Source: CAVXFL01 sp963761015 (GTDB lineage: Bacteria > Pseudomonadota > Alphaproteobacteria > Acetobacterales > Acetobacteraceae). Taken from it: a stretch of DNA of 64,000 nucleotides. The notes beneath the pieces were generated by a model that was not told the origin of the DNA, did not search any database, and saw only the letters and a program-made list of their open reading frames with translations. The stretch lies in the NCBI GenBank assembly GCA_963761015.1, contig CAVXFL010000006.1, positions 1 to 64,000 of the forward strand. Direction: 5' to 3'. Positions 26,510 through 35,803 of this stretch are shown here, piece after piece (positions within the stretch are counted from its first letter, which is position 1; each line of letters begins with the position of its first letter). The position numbers were made by a program, and so were the translations under genes.

Positions 26510-27919
26510 TCAGCGCGACGGCTGGTTGACCGCCGCGTCCCCCGTCCCGAACCACTTCCCCCTGACGGCCTTATAGTACGCCAATTCCGAATAAAGGGCT
26601 ACCGGCAGGCCGAGATCGCGCGCGGTCAGGCGGCCGACCGAGGCCGCCATGCCGTAGGTCGCGGTCACCAACTGCGCCAGCGCCTGCACCAGGGTCACGC
26701 GCGAATTGAGCAGCGCCTGCTCGGCGTTCAGCACGTCGAGCGTGGTGCGGCTGCCGACGATCGCCTCCCGCTGCACGCCTTCAAGCGCGATTTCGTTGGC
26801 GCGAATGGCCGCGCGGTCGCTCACGATGGCGGCGCGCGCCGCCACCAGCGTGTCCCAGGCGCGCGTCGCGTCCTGGATGGCCGTGCGCCGCGCCACGTCC
26901 AGGCTCTTGCGCGTCTGCTGCTCGGTCTGCCGCGCCTGACGCACGGCCGAATACTCGGCGCCGCCCTGATAGATCGGCAGCGAGAGGTCCACGGTCGCCT
27001 GGCCGCCGTAATTGCTGGTGTGCGGAAAACCCTGGTTCGGCTGATCAAATTGCGTCACGTGCAGGCTGACGGTCGGCATCAGCTTGGCGAACGCCACCTC
27101 GATCGCGTCCTTGGCGGCCGCGTCGTCGTACAGCGCGGCGATGACGTTCGGATTGTTGCCCGCCGCGAGCCGCATCGCCGAGCGCTGCGTTTTGGCCGGC
27201 AATTTCAACGGCTGCGGCTCGACCAGGTCCTCGGCGGGCTCGCGGCCAAATACCTGGAGGAAGGTCGCGCGCGCCGTCTGCAGGGTTCCCTCCGCGGTCT
27301 GCCGCAGCGCCCGCGCCTGCGCCAGCGCCGCCTCGGCCTGGGCCACGTCGGTGCGCGTGATCTCGCCCACCCGGAAGCGGTCGTTGGTCGCCCGCAGCTG
27401 TTCCGTGAGCACCTTCTCGTTGTTCAGGTCGAGCAGCAGGACCTGCTTGTCCGCGATCACGCTGACATAGGCGTTGATCCCGTCGGTGAACACCTGCTGC
27501 TCGGACTGGATCAGGCGGGCCCGCTCCGCCATCACCTGGTTTTCCGCCTGCGCGGTCTGCGCGTGCGTGCGCCCGCCGGTGTAGAGAGGTTGCGTCAGGG
27601 TGCCCTGCACGGTGCCGAAATCGCGATCCAGCCTGATCGGCGCCGTCGATCCGGGGAAGCTGGAAACGCCCCAGCCATAGCCCATCGAACCCTGCACGAT
27701 GACGGTCGGTCGCCAGCCGGCCAGCGCCTGCGGCACGTTCTCGTCCACCGAGCGCAGATGCGCGCGTTCCGCGAGCAGCGTCGGGTTGTTCGAATAGGCG
27801 GCGCCGAGCGCCTCCTGCAACGTGTGCAACGGCTGGGCAGAGGCCCCGCCGGCGGCGAGCAGCACCGCGGCAAGCGTTGCGGTCGATCCGAAGAGAACGC
27901 GGCGACGGTGTTGCGGCAT
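26510..27919 (-). CDS. tolC: TolC-family outer-membrane efflux protein
   Basis: Outer-membrane channel of the TolC family, partner of type I secretion or RND pumps. 469 residues from ATG 27919 (AGAGG upstream); a longer frame reaching 28111 has no signal peptide and is unlikely. Signal peptide VLFGSTATLAAVLLAAGGASA, cleaved before QPLHTLQEALG. The two repeats of long helices are visible (TLQEALGAAYSNNPTLLAER and AVRQARQTEQQTRKSLDVAR). Typical family words: RFRVGEITRTDVAQAEAALA and REAIVGSRTTLDVLNAEQAL. It sits with popZ and valS downstream and pcm upstream, the usual alphaproteobacterial neighbourhood. Confidence 0.93.
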   Translation of the reverse strand: MPQHRRRVLFGSTATLAAVLLAAGGASAQPLHTLQEALGAAYSNNPTLLAERAHLRSVDENVPQALAGWRPTVIVQGSMGYGWGVSSFPGSTAPIRLDRDFGTVQGTLTQPLYTGGRTHAQTAQAENQVMAERARLIQSEQQVFTDGINAYVSVIADKQVLLLDLNNEKVLTEQLRATNDRFRVGEITRTDVAQAEAALAQARALRQTAEGTLQTARATFLQVFGREPAEDLVEPQPLKLPAKTQRSAMRLAAGNNPNVIAALYDDAAAKDAIEVAFAKLMPTVSLHVTQFDQPNQGFPHTSNYGGQATVDLSLPIYQGGAEYSAVRQARQTEQQTRKSLDVARRTAIQDATRAWDTLVAARAAIVSDRAAIRANEIALEGVQREAIVGSRTTLDVLNAEQALLNSRVTLVQALAQLVTATYGMAASVGRLTARDLGLPVALYSELAYYKAVRGKWFGTGDAAVNQPSR

Positions 27920-28415
27920 CCCTGCAACCTCTTTGCGATCATGACCCGGCTGTCGCTCGGCCGGGCCTTCAGGCGGGCCTCGGCCGTGCGGCATCGCCGC
28001 CAGATTGCCATGCTGTGCGGCGCGGCGCCACTTTCCGCGACCGATCAGAACACGAATGCCTAACGTCTGTTGCACCACAGTGACCCGTGATGCCTCGCAA
28101 CCCTTTGACAATGCACGGGAAACCCCATATTCTGTATACCATACGGACCCGCACTAACCCACCGCAACTCGTGCGAGTTAGGGCCTAGGGAGAGCCTAGC
28201 CCCACCCACCCGGCAGACCGCCGCCGTTCCCTTTGATGGGGGCATGCACGGCCCCAAGTCCCATACCCAGGCACCATAGAGCGGGACCATCAAGGTTCCC
28301 TGTTCGTTCTTGGGATGCCGACCTGCTCCCACCCCGTCAAGTGTGGCGGATCGCGCCCGGACCGGCTAAGGTGCCGGACATGAAAAAATTGTAATCCGAG
28401 AACGGGAGGAGAGCC
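27920..28415. other. Intergenic region, tolC to Cys-rich gene
   Basis: About 500 bases with no convincing gene. It must hold divergent promoters for tolC and the Cys-rich protein. Composition is lower in GC around 28120-28150. A minus-strand frame at 28060-28332 (start MGAGRHPKNEQGTLMVPLYG) has odd composition and no good start signal; I do not accept it as a gene. A strong GGGAGGAG lies at about 28404 in front of the Cys-rich gene. Confidence 0.5.
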
Positions 28416-28940
28416 ATGCGACCCATCCGGAGGCTGACGTGGCACTGTGCCGCCGCAACGATCGCCCTGCTTGCCGTATTCTGCTCGCCCGGCCTCGCCG
28501 GGGAATCTCAGCTAAAGGAGATTTGCAGTGCGAAATGCCAGTTGAATCTACGCATCTGCCAGGCGCGGACCGACGCGGGCGGGGGCCAAGAAGCCGGAAC
28601 CAACCCAACATGCAGCGGGCAGTGCGTCGACAAATACCTTGCGTGCAACTGCGCCGCAGGTGATGCCTCTTGCGAGCGGCAGTGCAATTCCGATTTGGGT
28701 GGTTGCGAGAAGCAGTGCTCTACCGGCATCCAGAACTGCGCGAACACCTTCACCAGCTGCCGCCAAAAATGCGCGTCGATGCCGGAATGCACGCAAGATG
28801 CGCATTGTCGGGTCGGCCAGGTATGCGAGATCAGCGGCACGCGGCACCAATGCCTCAACAAGTGTAAAGCAAGCAAGGACTGCCAATTCCGGCTCGGGCC
28901 TGACGCAACTTGCTACAAGGGGCGTTGCTTGTTGAAATAG
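28416..28940 (+). CDS. Secreted cysteine-rich protein
   Basis: 174-residue protein with a clear signal peptide (basic MRPIRR, then TIALLAVFCSPGLAG, cleavage near residue 29). The mature part has 22 cysteines: CSAKCQLNLRIC, then CSGQCVDKYLACNCAAGDAS and a run of short C-x3-C spacings (GGCEKQC, TSCRQKC) ending in two Dickkopf/EB-like modules (CTQDAHCRVGQVCE and CKASKDCQFRLGPDATC). An even count fits full disulphide pairing in the periplasm or outside. Excellent ribosome site GGGAGGAG. I do not know a family name. It interrupts the otherwise conserved pcm-tolC neighbourhood and is on the other strand. Confidence 0.82.
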   Translation: MRPIRRLTWHCAAATIALLAVFCSPGLAGESQLKEICSAKCQLNLRICQARTDAGGGQEAGTNPTCSGQCVDKYLACNCAAGDASCERQCNSDLGGCEKQCSTGIQNCANTFTSCRQKCASMPECTQDAHCRVGQVCEISGTRHQCLNKCKASKDCQFRLGPDATCYKGRCLLK

Positions 28941-29206
28941 ACGGAGCGGTCCAAGCCACGATCATTATCTGGAGCTCCATCCATAGGCGGCGCGCTCCTC
29001 GTTTCACCATTACGTCAATAGGAGGTTCGGATGCAATCTTTCGAGCAAGCTTTGAGGTTGTTGGTAGGGAACCCCCCCCCCCGACCCGCGTGCCTCGTCT
29101 GCCGCGGCAAAAGCTTCGTCTACCGCGACGGCTGGGCCAAGGACGGCTCCTGCCGAGCCTCAGACGAGCCTAAGACCCCTGAAACCCGCAAAATTCCTAT
29201 TGACAC
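28941..29206 (+). other. Intergenic region with start signal and poly-C tract
   Basis: An AGGAGG element at about 29020 precedes an ATG at 29031 (MQSFEQALRLLVGN), followed at about 29072-29082 by 11 consecutive C. The current frame then reads ACLVCRGKSFVYRDGWAKDG and stays open into the antisense strand of pcm, to 29594. Adding one C would stop the frame at about 29173. I cannot say whether a real small gene exists here. Confidence 0.35.
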
Positions 29207-29875
29207 TCAGAACACGAATTTCGGCTTCGGCATGAATTGCGGCAGCGCCGGGGTGGCACAATCGAAGGCCGGACGCAGCCGCAGCCCGGCCTCGGTGCGC
29301 TCGCCGATCACCGCCGCGCCGGTGCGGCCGCGGCCGGCCAGCACGCCGACCAGGCGTCCGGCCTCGGGGCGCAACTGCGCGACGATGGCGTCGGGTATCT
29401 CCGGCACGGCGCCGTCGATCAGAATGACATCCCAGGGGCCGCCGGCCGGCCACCCGGCGGCGAGCGGCCCGGCGACCAGCGCGACCGAGGGGGCGAAGGC
29501 CGCGAGCGCCACCCGCGCCATGTCGCAGAGGGCGGCATCCTGCTCGAGCGCGGTCACGGCGGCGCCGCACGCGGCCAGCAGCGCCGCCCCGTAGCCCGTT
29601 CCGGCCCCGATCACCAGCGTCGTCTCGCCGGCGCGGATCCGCGCCAACTGCACCAGGCGCGCGATCACCAGTGGCTCCATCAGAACGCGGCCGTTGCCGA
29701 GGTCCACGTCCTCGTCGACATAGGCGAGCGGGGCGAAACGCGGCGGCAGGAAGCGCTCGCGCGGCAGGTCGCGCATCGCTTGCAACACGCGCGGGTCGCT
29801 CACCCGGTTCGGGCGGAGCTGTCCGTCGACCATGTGGTTGCGGGCGTCCGAGTAATCGATGGCGGAAACATCCAT
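29207..29875 (-). CDS. pcm: Protein-L-isoaspartate O-methyltransferase
   Basis: 222-residue SAM-dependent methyltransferase repairing isoaspartyl residues in damaged proteins (EC 2.1.1.77); cytoplasmic. N-terminal family segment ARNHMVDGQLRPNRVSDPRV, then RERFLPPRFAPLAYVDEDVD. The SAM-binding loop is LVIGAGTGYGAALLA and the following acidic strand VTALEQD. Motif II is WDVILIDGAVPEIPD. In alphaproteobacteria pcm often precedes tolC, as here. Intact. Confidence 0.93.
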   Translation of the reverse strand: MDVSAIDYSDARNHMVDGQLRPNRVSDPRVLQAMRDLPRERFLPPRFAPLAYVDEDVDLGNGRVLMEPLVIARLVQLARIRAGETTLVIGAGTGYGAALLAACGAAVTALEQDAALCDMARVALAAFAPSVALVAGPLAAGWPAGGPWDVILIDGAVPEIPDAIVAQLRPEAGRLVGVLAGRGRTGAAVIGERTEAGLRLRPAFDCATPALPQFMPKPKFVF

Positions 29876-30178
29876 GACGAGGGCCCTTCCGGGTCTCTAG
29901 CTTTTAGCCAAGCGCGCGTTGCGCCGCCCTATACGGGCAAGCAAGCGCATCGCCAAGCGGCGGCACCGCGGCGGATCGACGAGATCGAGGCTTTACCCGA
30001 TCGCCCCGGCATCCCGCGGTGGCCGGGCTGCCACGCTCGCAGGCAGACACCCGATGAGTGGAACGGCAGCCGGAACTTCTCGCTTGCCGGCGGAACGGCG
30101 ACCGGTTAGGGCCAGGGAACGGCGGCCTCCCGGAACGCTGCCGCGCGCGGCCTCACCGACCGTAACGGGGGCGGGACC
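29876..30178. other. Divergent promoter region pcm / radical SAM
   Basis: 303 bases between the divergently arranged pcm and radical SAM genes. No open frame with a credible start. It should contain both promoters. The radical SAM start is preceded by GGGGGCGGG. Confidence 0.45.
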
Positions 30179-31976
30179 ATGACGACCTTTCACGTCGAGA
30201 TCATCAAGCCGTCGCATTACGACCGGGACGGCTACGTCATCCAGTGGTGGAAGGCCTGGATTCCCTCCAACTCCATGGCCTGCCTCTACGCCATCGCGCG
30301 CGACTGCGCCGAGCGCAACATTTTGGGCGACGACGTCGCGATCGAGATCGCCGCCTATGACGAGATGAACATCAAAATACCGGTGGATCGCATCGCCGCC
30401 CGGATCAGGCAGCCGGGCCATGCCGGGCTCGTCTGCCTGGTCGGCGTGCAATCGAACCAATTCCCCCGCGCCATGGCCATCGCCCGCCGCTTCCGCGCCC
30501 AGGGCGTCGCGGTGGCGATCGGCGGCTTCCACGTGAGCGGCATCATCGCGATGCTGAAGAAGCTCACCCCGGAACTCCAGGAAGCGGTGGATATCGGCAT
30601 CCATCTGTTCGCCGGCGAGGCGGAGGAGCATTTCGCCGCGTTCCTGCGCGACGTTCACGCCGGCACCGCCCGGCCGCTCTACAACCACATGGACGACCTG
30701 CCCAACCTGCAGGCCCAGACCACACCCTATCTGCCGCGGCGCCTGGTGCAGCGGTACGACGGCATTCTCTCGTCGTTCGACGCCGGGCGCGGCTGCCCGT
30801 TCCAGTGCTCGTTCTGCACCATCATCAACGTCCAGGGCCGCAAGTCCCGCTGGCGCGATGCCGACGACATCGAGCGCATCGTGAAGGACAACGCCGCCCA
30901 AGGCATCACGCGGTTCTTCATCACCGACGACAATTTCGCCCGCAACAGGAACTGGGAGGCCATCTTCGATCGCCTGATCGCGCTGCGCGAGCAGGGCTAC
31001 GAAATCCGTTTCCTGATCCAGGTGGACGTGCTGGCGCACAAGACCCCAAATTTCATCGCCAAGGCGGCGCGGGCCGGCTGCGGCTACGTGTTCATCGGGC
31101 TAGAGAGCATCAATCCGGAAAACCTGGTGCACATGAAAAAGAACCAGAACCGGATCACCGAGTACCGGAAAATGTTCCAAGCCTGGAAGGAGGCCGGGAT
31201 CATCACCTATGCCGGCTTCATCATGGGCCTGCCCGGGGACACGCCCGAGACCATCCGCCGCGACATCGCGATCATCCAGAAGGAACTCCCGGTCGATGTC
31301 CTGGAGTTCACGATTCTCGACTCCCCTGCCCGGCTCCGAGGACCACCAGACGCTCTACCAGAAGGGCGTCTGGATGGACCCCGACCTGAACAAATACGAC
31401 CTCGAAACCGTCACAGTCGAACACCCGAAGATGTCCCCGGAGGTCTGGCAGCAGACCTACCGCGACATGTGGAGCTGGTACTACACGGACGAGCACGTCG
31501 AGCGCATGATGCGGCGCAACGCCGCCTGCGGCATCAAGCCAATCAAGGTTTTGCGCACGGTGCTGCAGGTCTACGGCGCCTCGCATTTCGAGAGCGTCCA
31601 TCCGCAGCAGTGCGGCTATTTCCGCCGCAAGGACCGGACGCAACGCCGCCCCGAGTTGCCGCGCGTACCCGCGCTCGTGTTCTATCCGCGCCACGGCTGG
31701 GAGACGCTGGTCAAGTACCTGCGCTTCGGCCTCTACGGGTTGCGGCTCTACAGGATGCGCCGGCGGGTCGAGCGCGACGCCGATCCCCTTGCCTACACGG
31801 ACCTCGCGATCACCCCGGTGATCGAGGCCGAGAGCGAGTCGCTGGAGATGTTCGCGTTGAACGTGGCCTCCCGCGCCGCCGTCGAGAAGGCGCGGCGGCA
31901 GGCCCAGCAGCGCCGGCGCCAGGACGAGCGGGGAGAAGCGGTTCGGGCCGCCGAAAGCCACCTCATGCCGGGCTAG
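30179..31976 (+). pseudogene. B12-binding radical SAM protein, frameshifted
   Basis: Class B radical SAM enzyme of about 598 residues. N-terminal region (MTTFHVEIIKPSHYDRDGYV, then AGLVCLVGVQSNQFPRAMAI and AIGGFHVSGIIAML) is the cobalamin-binding Rossmann domain. The [4Fe-4S] motif CPFQCSFC (CxxxCxxC) is in AGRGCPFQCSFCTIINVQGR. Near 31320 one extra base moves EFTIL into a wrong frame; the other frame restores TPLPGSEDHQTLYQKGVWMD and runs to 31976. It is closely related to 42073-43877 and shares the whole layout. Reaction unknown; B12 radical SAM enzymes often methylate unreactive carbons, but this subgroup is not named. Probably one sequencing indel from intact. Confidence 0.88.
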
Positions 31977-32094
31977 CCGCCGAGGGCGGACGACGGAGCC
32001 GCCTCGCGGCCGGCCAGCCGGTCCAGGCGCGGGCGCCATTGATGGCGCCCCGCGCGCCCGCTATATCGCTGTCCCCGAGGCGGCGCCTGACGAT

Positions 32095-32180
32095 GCGGTC
32101 GTGGCGGAATGGTAGACGCGCAAGCTTGAGGTGCTTGTGGGGGAAACCCCGTGGAAGTTCGAGTCTTCTCGACCGCACCA
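32095..32180 (+). tRNA. tRNA-Leu (anticodon GAG)
   Basis: 86 bases including an encoded CCA (32178-32180). Acceptor stem GCGGTCG pairs with CGACCGC. The anticodon stem CAAGC/GCTTG encloses the loop TTGAGGT, giving anticodon GAG (32128-32130). A long variable arm (GTGGGGGAAACCCCGTG region) marks a class II tRNA. The T arm has GTTCGAG. Confidence 0.95.
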
Positions 32181-32335
32181 ATCTCGTCATTTGGCGCCAG
32201 CCGGCGATGCCCGGGCCGTGTAGCGGCCCGCCTCGGGGTTAGGCGTGCCCCAGCATCATCCTTCCCACGCATAACCGTCCGCTTGCGGGATGTCTCCATC
32301 GACTGTGGAGCGGGCGACTGTGGAGCGGCGGAGCA

Positions 32336-33409
32336 TCAATCACGCCAGGATGGCTGCAACCGGCCGGCTCCGGACCAGTCCGGTGATCCTGCGGGGCGGC
32401 CAAGGATGACCGTTCTTCCCGCCGTAGCAGAAGGGCTCTCGCCGAAGCGGTGCCGGTACTCCACGGCGAACCGCCCAAGGTGGGAAAATCCGCAGCGCAA
32501 CGCCACATCCGTTACATTCACCATGCTTTGCCTGTTCGAGAGCAAGTCGTGCGCCAGCCGAAAACGAATGTCGCGGATGTAGGCCAGCGGTGAACGCCCA
32601 TAAAATCGTTTGAAGTGCGCCTGCAGCGTGCGGCCGGGCACACCGGCAGCGTTCGACAGATCCATCAACGTGATCTGCTGATCGAGGTGGTCGTGTATGT
32701 AATCCCTGGCTCGTCGCAAATCGCCCGGAGCCACTGACTGATCCGCCCTCCGCGCGAGCGTTGCGTAATAGTTACTCGGCTGCCCAAGCAGCAAAGCCCG
32801 CACGAGCAGTTCCTCGATTGGTCCCGACATCATCGGACTGTTCAAGAGCGTGTCATCGTGAGCCAACTCATCAACGACAGAGCGGAACAACCTTGCAAAA
32901 CTCCTTCCAGGCTCGCTGCCAGTCTGCAAGGCAGGAGAGAAGACGAGCGGGACGCCCAGCCCATCGCCCAGAAGGGCGCTCAGATGCCGTGTCATGACGT
33001 CGCGCGGAATGTGCAAGATCAATCGTCCACTATCGACGGCTGCCCGCGTCGTCTGCCTGGACTCGGGTGACGCGACAATCCCGACATTGGCACCGGCTTG
33101 CACCTCCTGTCCGGCGATCACGCATTCGAACCGCCCGCCCACCGGGAGGAAGACGGAGTATTCGCCGCGCTGCTCCGGTGCACGTAGCCAGGCTTCGGTT
33201 CCATAGCGGACAAAGCAAAAATGCGTTCCGGACGGAAGATAGGCGGCATTGAATTGCGCGAGATGCCGCGAACGCCGCTGATTTGTCCGCCGACCCGGCG
33301 CAACACGCCACCCCTTGTCGGCAAGGAGTGAAACAATGGCGTCCAGACCCGGGTCCAATAACCGTCGGTAGGGCGCCAGAGGCTCTGGTTCAAGCGGATT
33401 GTCGCGCAC
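32336..33409 (-). CDS. AraC-family transcriptional regulator
   Basis: 357-residue regulator with GTG start at 33409. The N-terminal two thirds resembles the AraC-binding-like domain found in regulators of aromatic catabolism (AraC_binding_2; PVGGRFECVIAGQEVQAGAN and RLILHIPRDVMTRHLSALLG). The C-terminal DNA-binding domain has two helix-turn-helices: ITLMDLSNAAGVPGRTLQAH and NVTDVALRCGFSHLGRFAVE, with KRFYGRSPLAYIRDIRFRLA between. The target is not evident; neither neighbour is an obvious catabolic operon. A tail of about 30 residues after FGESPSAT is variable. Confidence 0.88.
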   Translation of the reverse strand: MRDNPLEPEPLAPYRRLLDPGLDAIVSLLADKGWRVAPGRRTNQRRSRHLAQFNAAYLPSGTHFCFVRYGTEAWLRAPEQRGEYSVFLPVGGRFECVIAGQEVQAGANVGIVASPESRQTTRAAVDSGRLILHIPRDVMTRHLSALLGDGLGVPLVFSPALQTGSEPGRSFARLFRSVVDELAHDDTLLNSPMMSGPIEELLVRALLLGQPSNYYATLARRADQSVAPGDLRRARDYIHDHLDQQITLMDLSNAAGVPGRTLQAHFKRFYGRSPLAYIRDIRFRLAHDLLSNRQSMVNVTDVALRCGFSHLGRFAVEYRHRFGESPSATAGRTVILGRPAGSPDWSGAGRLQPSWRD

Positions 33410-33922
33410 AGCGAAGCCCCCCGATTTCTAGCACCATCCGTTGCAGTTTAGCCGCAAGGCGCAGGCAGCTGCGCATCAAAGTTGCGTGCGCCGGATAACC
33501 GCCGCGCAACACGGATAGAACTCCTGCCCCACTTTTCCCAGATTGCGATGGATTGGCCAGCTTTGCTTTGGAGCGGCCAACGTCCGGCCAAAAATCCGGT
33601 CAGGAGTTGACCATGGTACGTGCAACGTCTTCCAGAGTTTGGCAACACAGCCCTATCTGACTCTAAATTTGCTAAACCGAAACGGATCGAACAAGGCCGT
33701 GGCAATGGCTGTTCAGGCCCGTCGCGTCATTCGACGATCAAATCGAGCAGTCCCGAATACATCGGGGGAATCTCTCATGATGAAACAGCCGCAGGGCGGA
33801 TCTGGCTGTCGTGAATTTCAGGTCTTGGCAGGCTGAGTGCGGCACGCCAGTAGCCGACCAAAACATCCGATCTGATCTCCAGGCAGTATCCGATCCGGTC
33901 TCAAACAAACGGGGAAACTGCG
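33410..33922. other. Intergenic region, lower GC
   Basis: 513 bases of clearly lower GC than the surroundings, between the AraC regulator and the PG-binding protein. No open frame with a credible start. It may contain the divergent promoters. The drop in GC together with the following gene suggests acquired DNA. Confidence 0.45.
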
Positions 33923-35077
33923 ATGTCACTCTGGCTCGCGAAAAATCAGCAGAGCAACGAAGTGCTCGCTCTGCAGAACGCCCTGAACCTTCGCCTGAAG
34001 CCCAACGTCCCGCTCGCGCTCGACGGCATATTTGGTAACCACACCGAAGTGTGTGTACGAGAGTTTCAGCAGTGCGAGGGTCTCAAGGTCGATGGGATCG
34101 CCGGCCCGCATACTCTGGGCAATCTGTTCGAGCGGGCCGAGATTACCGAAGTCGCCAATATAGTTCGCCTCACCGAAATGGACCCTGCCGGGGATGCGGC
34201 GTCGGTGCCGAATCCTCGCATGCCGTTCGATCGCCGGTTCAGCCGGCCCCCTCCGGCACGGGAGGGCCGGGCGAACCCGGCGCGCGAACCGACCCTTGGT
34301 GAGTTAATGGGCCGGTGGCAACAGCGGGATGCGTTGTTGCAGACCTGGATCTCCCAAGCCCCGCCGAAGGGAGCGTACCCGTTGGTGTTACCGGAGCCGA
34401 CACAGCCGGCGCCCGACACTGCTCTGGCTGCCGCGGTGGGCAGCAGCCGCGGCGAGGATGCGGCAGCACAGCCTTTGTCGCTGCATCCCCGGTCTTCCCA
34501 AGTCCGGCCCAAGAAGGTCAGGACGCGTCCTTCCCGGCCGTTTGGCAACTTGCACTTGATCTCCAACGACTGGTTGGAGCTGGAAGCCGCCACCGAGCAC
34601 GAAAATCAGTTGGTGCGAGAAATAGAGACAAAATTCGCATTTAGGATGGCTCTGGTCAAGTTGAGCCCGATCGTCAGCCCGACCGCCTCGTTTTACGTCA
34701 ACCTCGAAGGACGGTGGGCAATTCAAGGTTCCGTGAAGTTCGCGAACTTTCCCTTCTATGAGCACGAGTTCAAGGCCGCTCACTTAGGGCCTGGGACCAT
34801 CTGGACCGGAACGGAACTCATCGGCAGCGTGGTCTGGGAGAAGGAATTTGGACACCATGTCGGCCTGGACCTTCAGGCTGGTTTGCGGTTCCAGGTAGAA
34901 AAGCGGCTCGGCTTGGTGGGCCGCAACGAGTTTCTCGTGACCTGCGGCATTTCGGGGAGAGCCGTCCTTAGCAACCATAATGCTTTGTACGGGCTGTGGA
35001 GAGGTCCCACCTTGGGCGGGCAGATCGTTTTCAATGTGGGAGTAAAATATGCCCTTACGCGTCGCCATCACCGCTGA
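33923..35077 (+). CDS. Peptidoglycan-binding-domain protein, unknown C-terminal domain
   Basis: 384 residues, preceded by GGGGAAACTGCG. Residues about 8-70 form a PG_binding_1 domain (EVLALQNALNLRLKPNVPLA, then LDGIFGNHTEVCVREFQQCE and LKVDGIAGPHTLGNLF). A linker of about 120 residues rich in Pro, Arg and Ala follows. The last 170 residues (from NLHLISNDWLELEAATEHEN) alternate hydrophobic and polar residues with many aromatic ones (YVNLEGRWAIQGSVKFANFP, GLDLQAGLRFQVEKRLGLVG, IVFNVGVKYAL), like a beta-sheet or small beta-barrel. No signal peptide. Lower GC than its neighbours. Could be a cargo effector or phage-derived; I do not recognise the C-terminal part. Confidence 0.75.
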   Translation: MSLWLAKNQQSNEVLALQNALNLRLKPNVPLALDGIFGNHTEVCVREFQQCEGLKVDGIAGPHTLGNLFERAEITEVANIVRLTEMDPAGDAASVPNPRMPFDRRFSRPPPAREGRANPAREPTLGELMGRWQQRDALLQTWISQAPPKGAYPLVLPEPTQPAPDTALAAAVGSSRGEDAAAQPLSLHPRSSQVRPKKVRTRPSRPFGNLHLISNDWLELEAATEHENQLVREIETKFAFRMALVKLSPIVSPTASFYVNLEGRWAIQGSVKFANFPFYEHEFKAAHLGPGTIWTGTELIGSVVWEKEFGHHVGLDLQAGLRFQVEKRLGLVGRNEFLVTCGISGRAVLSNHNALYGLWRGPTLGGQIVFNVGVKYALTRRHHR

Positions 35078-35181
35078 AGCATGCGGGGTTTTCCAGATTG
35101 CGTGTACCCCCCGCCGGACGTGGCGGCGCCATTCCGGATTTCGCCGCCGACCGATCCGCGCTACGCTCGTCCGAGACCGCG

Positions 35182-35679
35182 ATGGCAACGCCCCCGTTAC
35201 TGCCCCGGATCGGCATCGGCTTCGACGTGCACGCCTTCGCGGCCGGGCGGCGGCTGATCCTGTGCGGGATCGAGGTGCCGCATGACGAGGGCCTCGCCGG
35301 CCATTCGGACGCCGATGTCGGGATGCACGCGCTGTGCGACGCGATCTACGGGGCGCTGGCGGAGGGCGATATCGGGCGGCATTTTCCGCCCTCCGACGCC
35401 GTGTGGAAGGATGCGGACAGCGCGCGGTTCCTGGCGCACGCGGCCGGCCGCATCGCCGCGCGCGGCGGCGTGCTCGGCAACGCCGATGTCACGCTGATCT
35501 GCGAGCGCCCGAAGATCGCGCCGCATGCCCAGGCGATGATCGCGCGGCTTGGCGAAATCCTCGGCGTGGCTCCGGGCCGCGTGTCGGTGAAGGCGACCAC
35601 GACCGAGCGCCTCGGCTTCACCGGCCGCGGCGAGGGGATCGCGGCGCAGGCGGCGGTGATCGTGCTGCTGCCGGGCTGA
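35182..35679 (+). CDS. ispF: MECDP synthase
   Basis: 2-C-methyl-D-erythritol 2,4-cyclodiphosphate synthase (EC 4.6.1.12), MEP isoprenoid pathway; 165 residues, homotrimer in the cytoplasm. Metal ligands Asp and His in IGFDVHAF near the start and His in the AGHSDADVGMHALCDAI block; DIGRHFPPSD and VSVKATTTERLGFTGRGEGI are family signatures. I start at ATG 35182 (MATPPLLPRIGIG); the longer frame reading from 34996 has no family sequence. In many alphaproteobacteria ispD is fused to ispF; here ispF is free-standing. Confidence 0.95.
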   Translation: MATPPLLPRIGIGFDVHAFAAGRRLILCGIEVPHDEGLAGHSDADVGMHALCDAIYGALAEGDIGRHFPPSDAVWKDADSARFLAHAAGRIAARGGVLGNADVTLICERPKIAPHAQAMIARLGEILGVAPGRVSVKATTTERLGFTGRGEGIAAQAAVIVLLPG

Positions 35680-35803
35680 TCCCGGGGCTGTTGCCGATAG
35701 GCCACGCGGCGGCGCGTGGCGCGCGCGGCGGTTTGCCCGTTTTCGGCGGCGAACCTATTCTCCCTCGGTTCGCGTTTCGCCGCCGCAACCCCGGTCGGAG
35801 GCC

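Noticed and set aside
28060..28332. Minus-strand open frame of 90 codons before tolC
   Set aside because: No ribosome site, odd composition and no recognised motif; lies in a likely promoter region.
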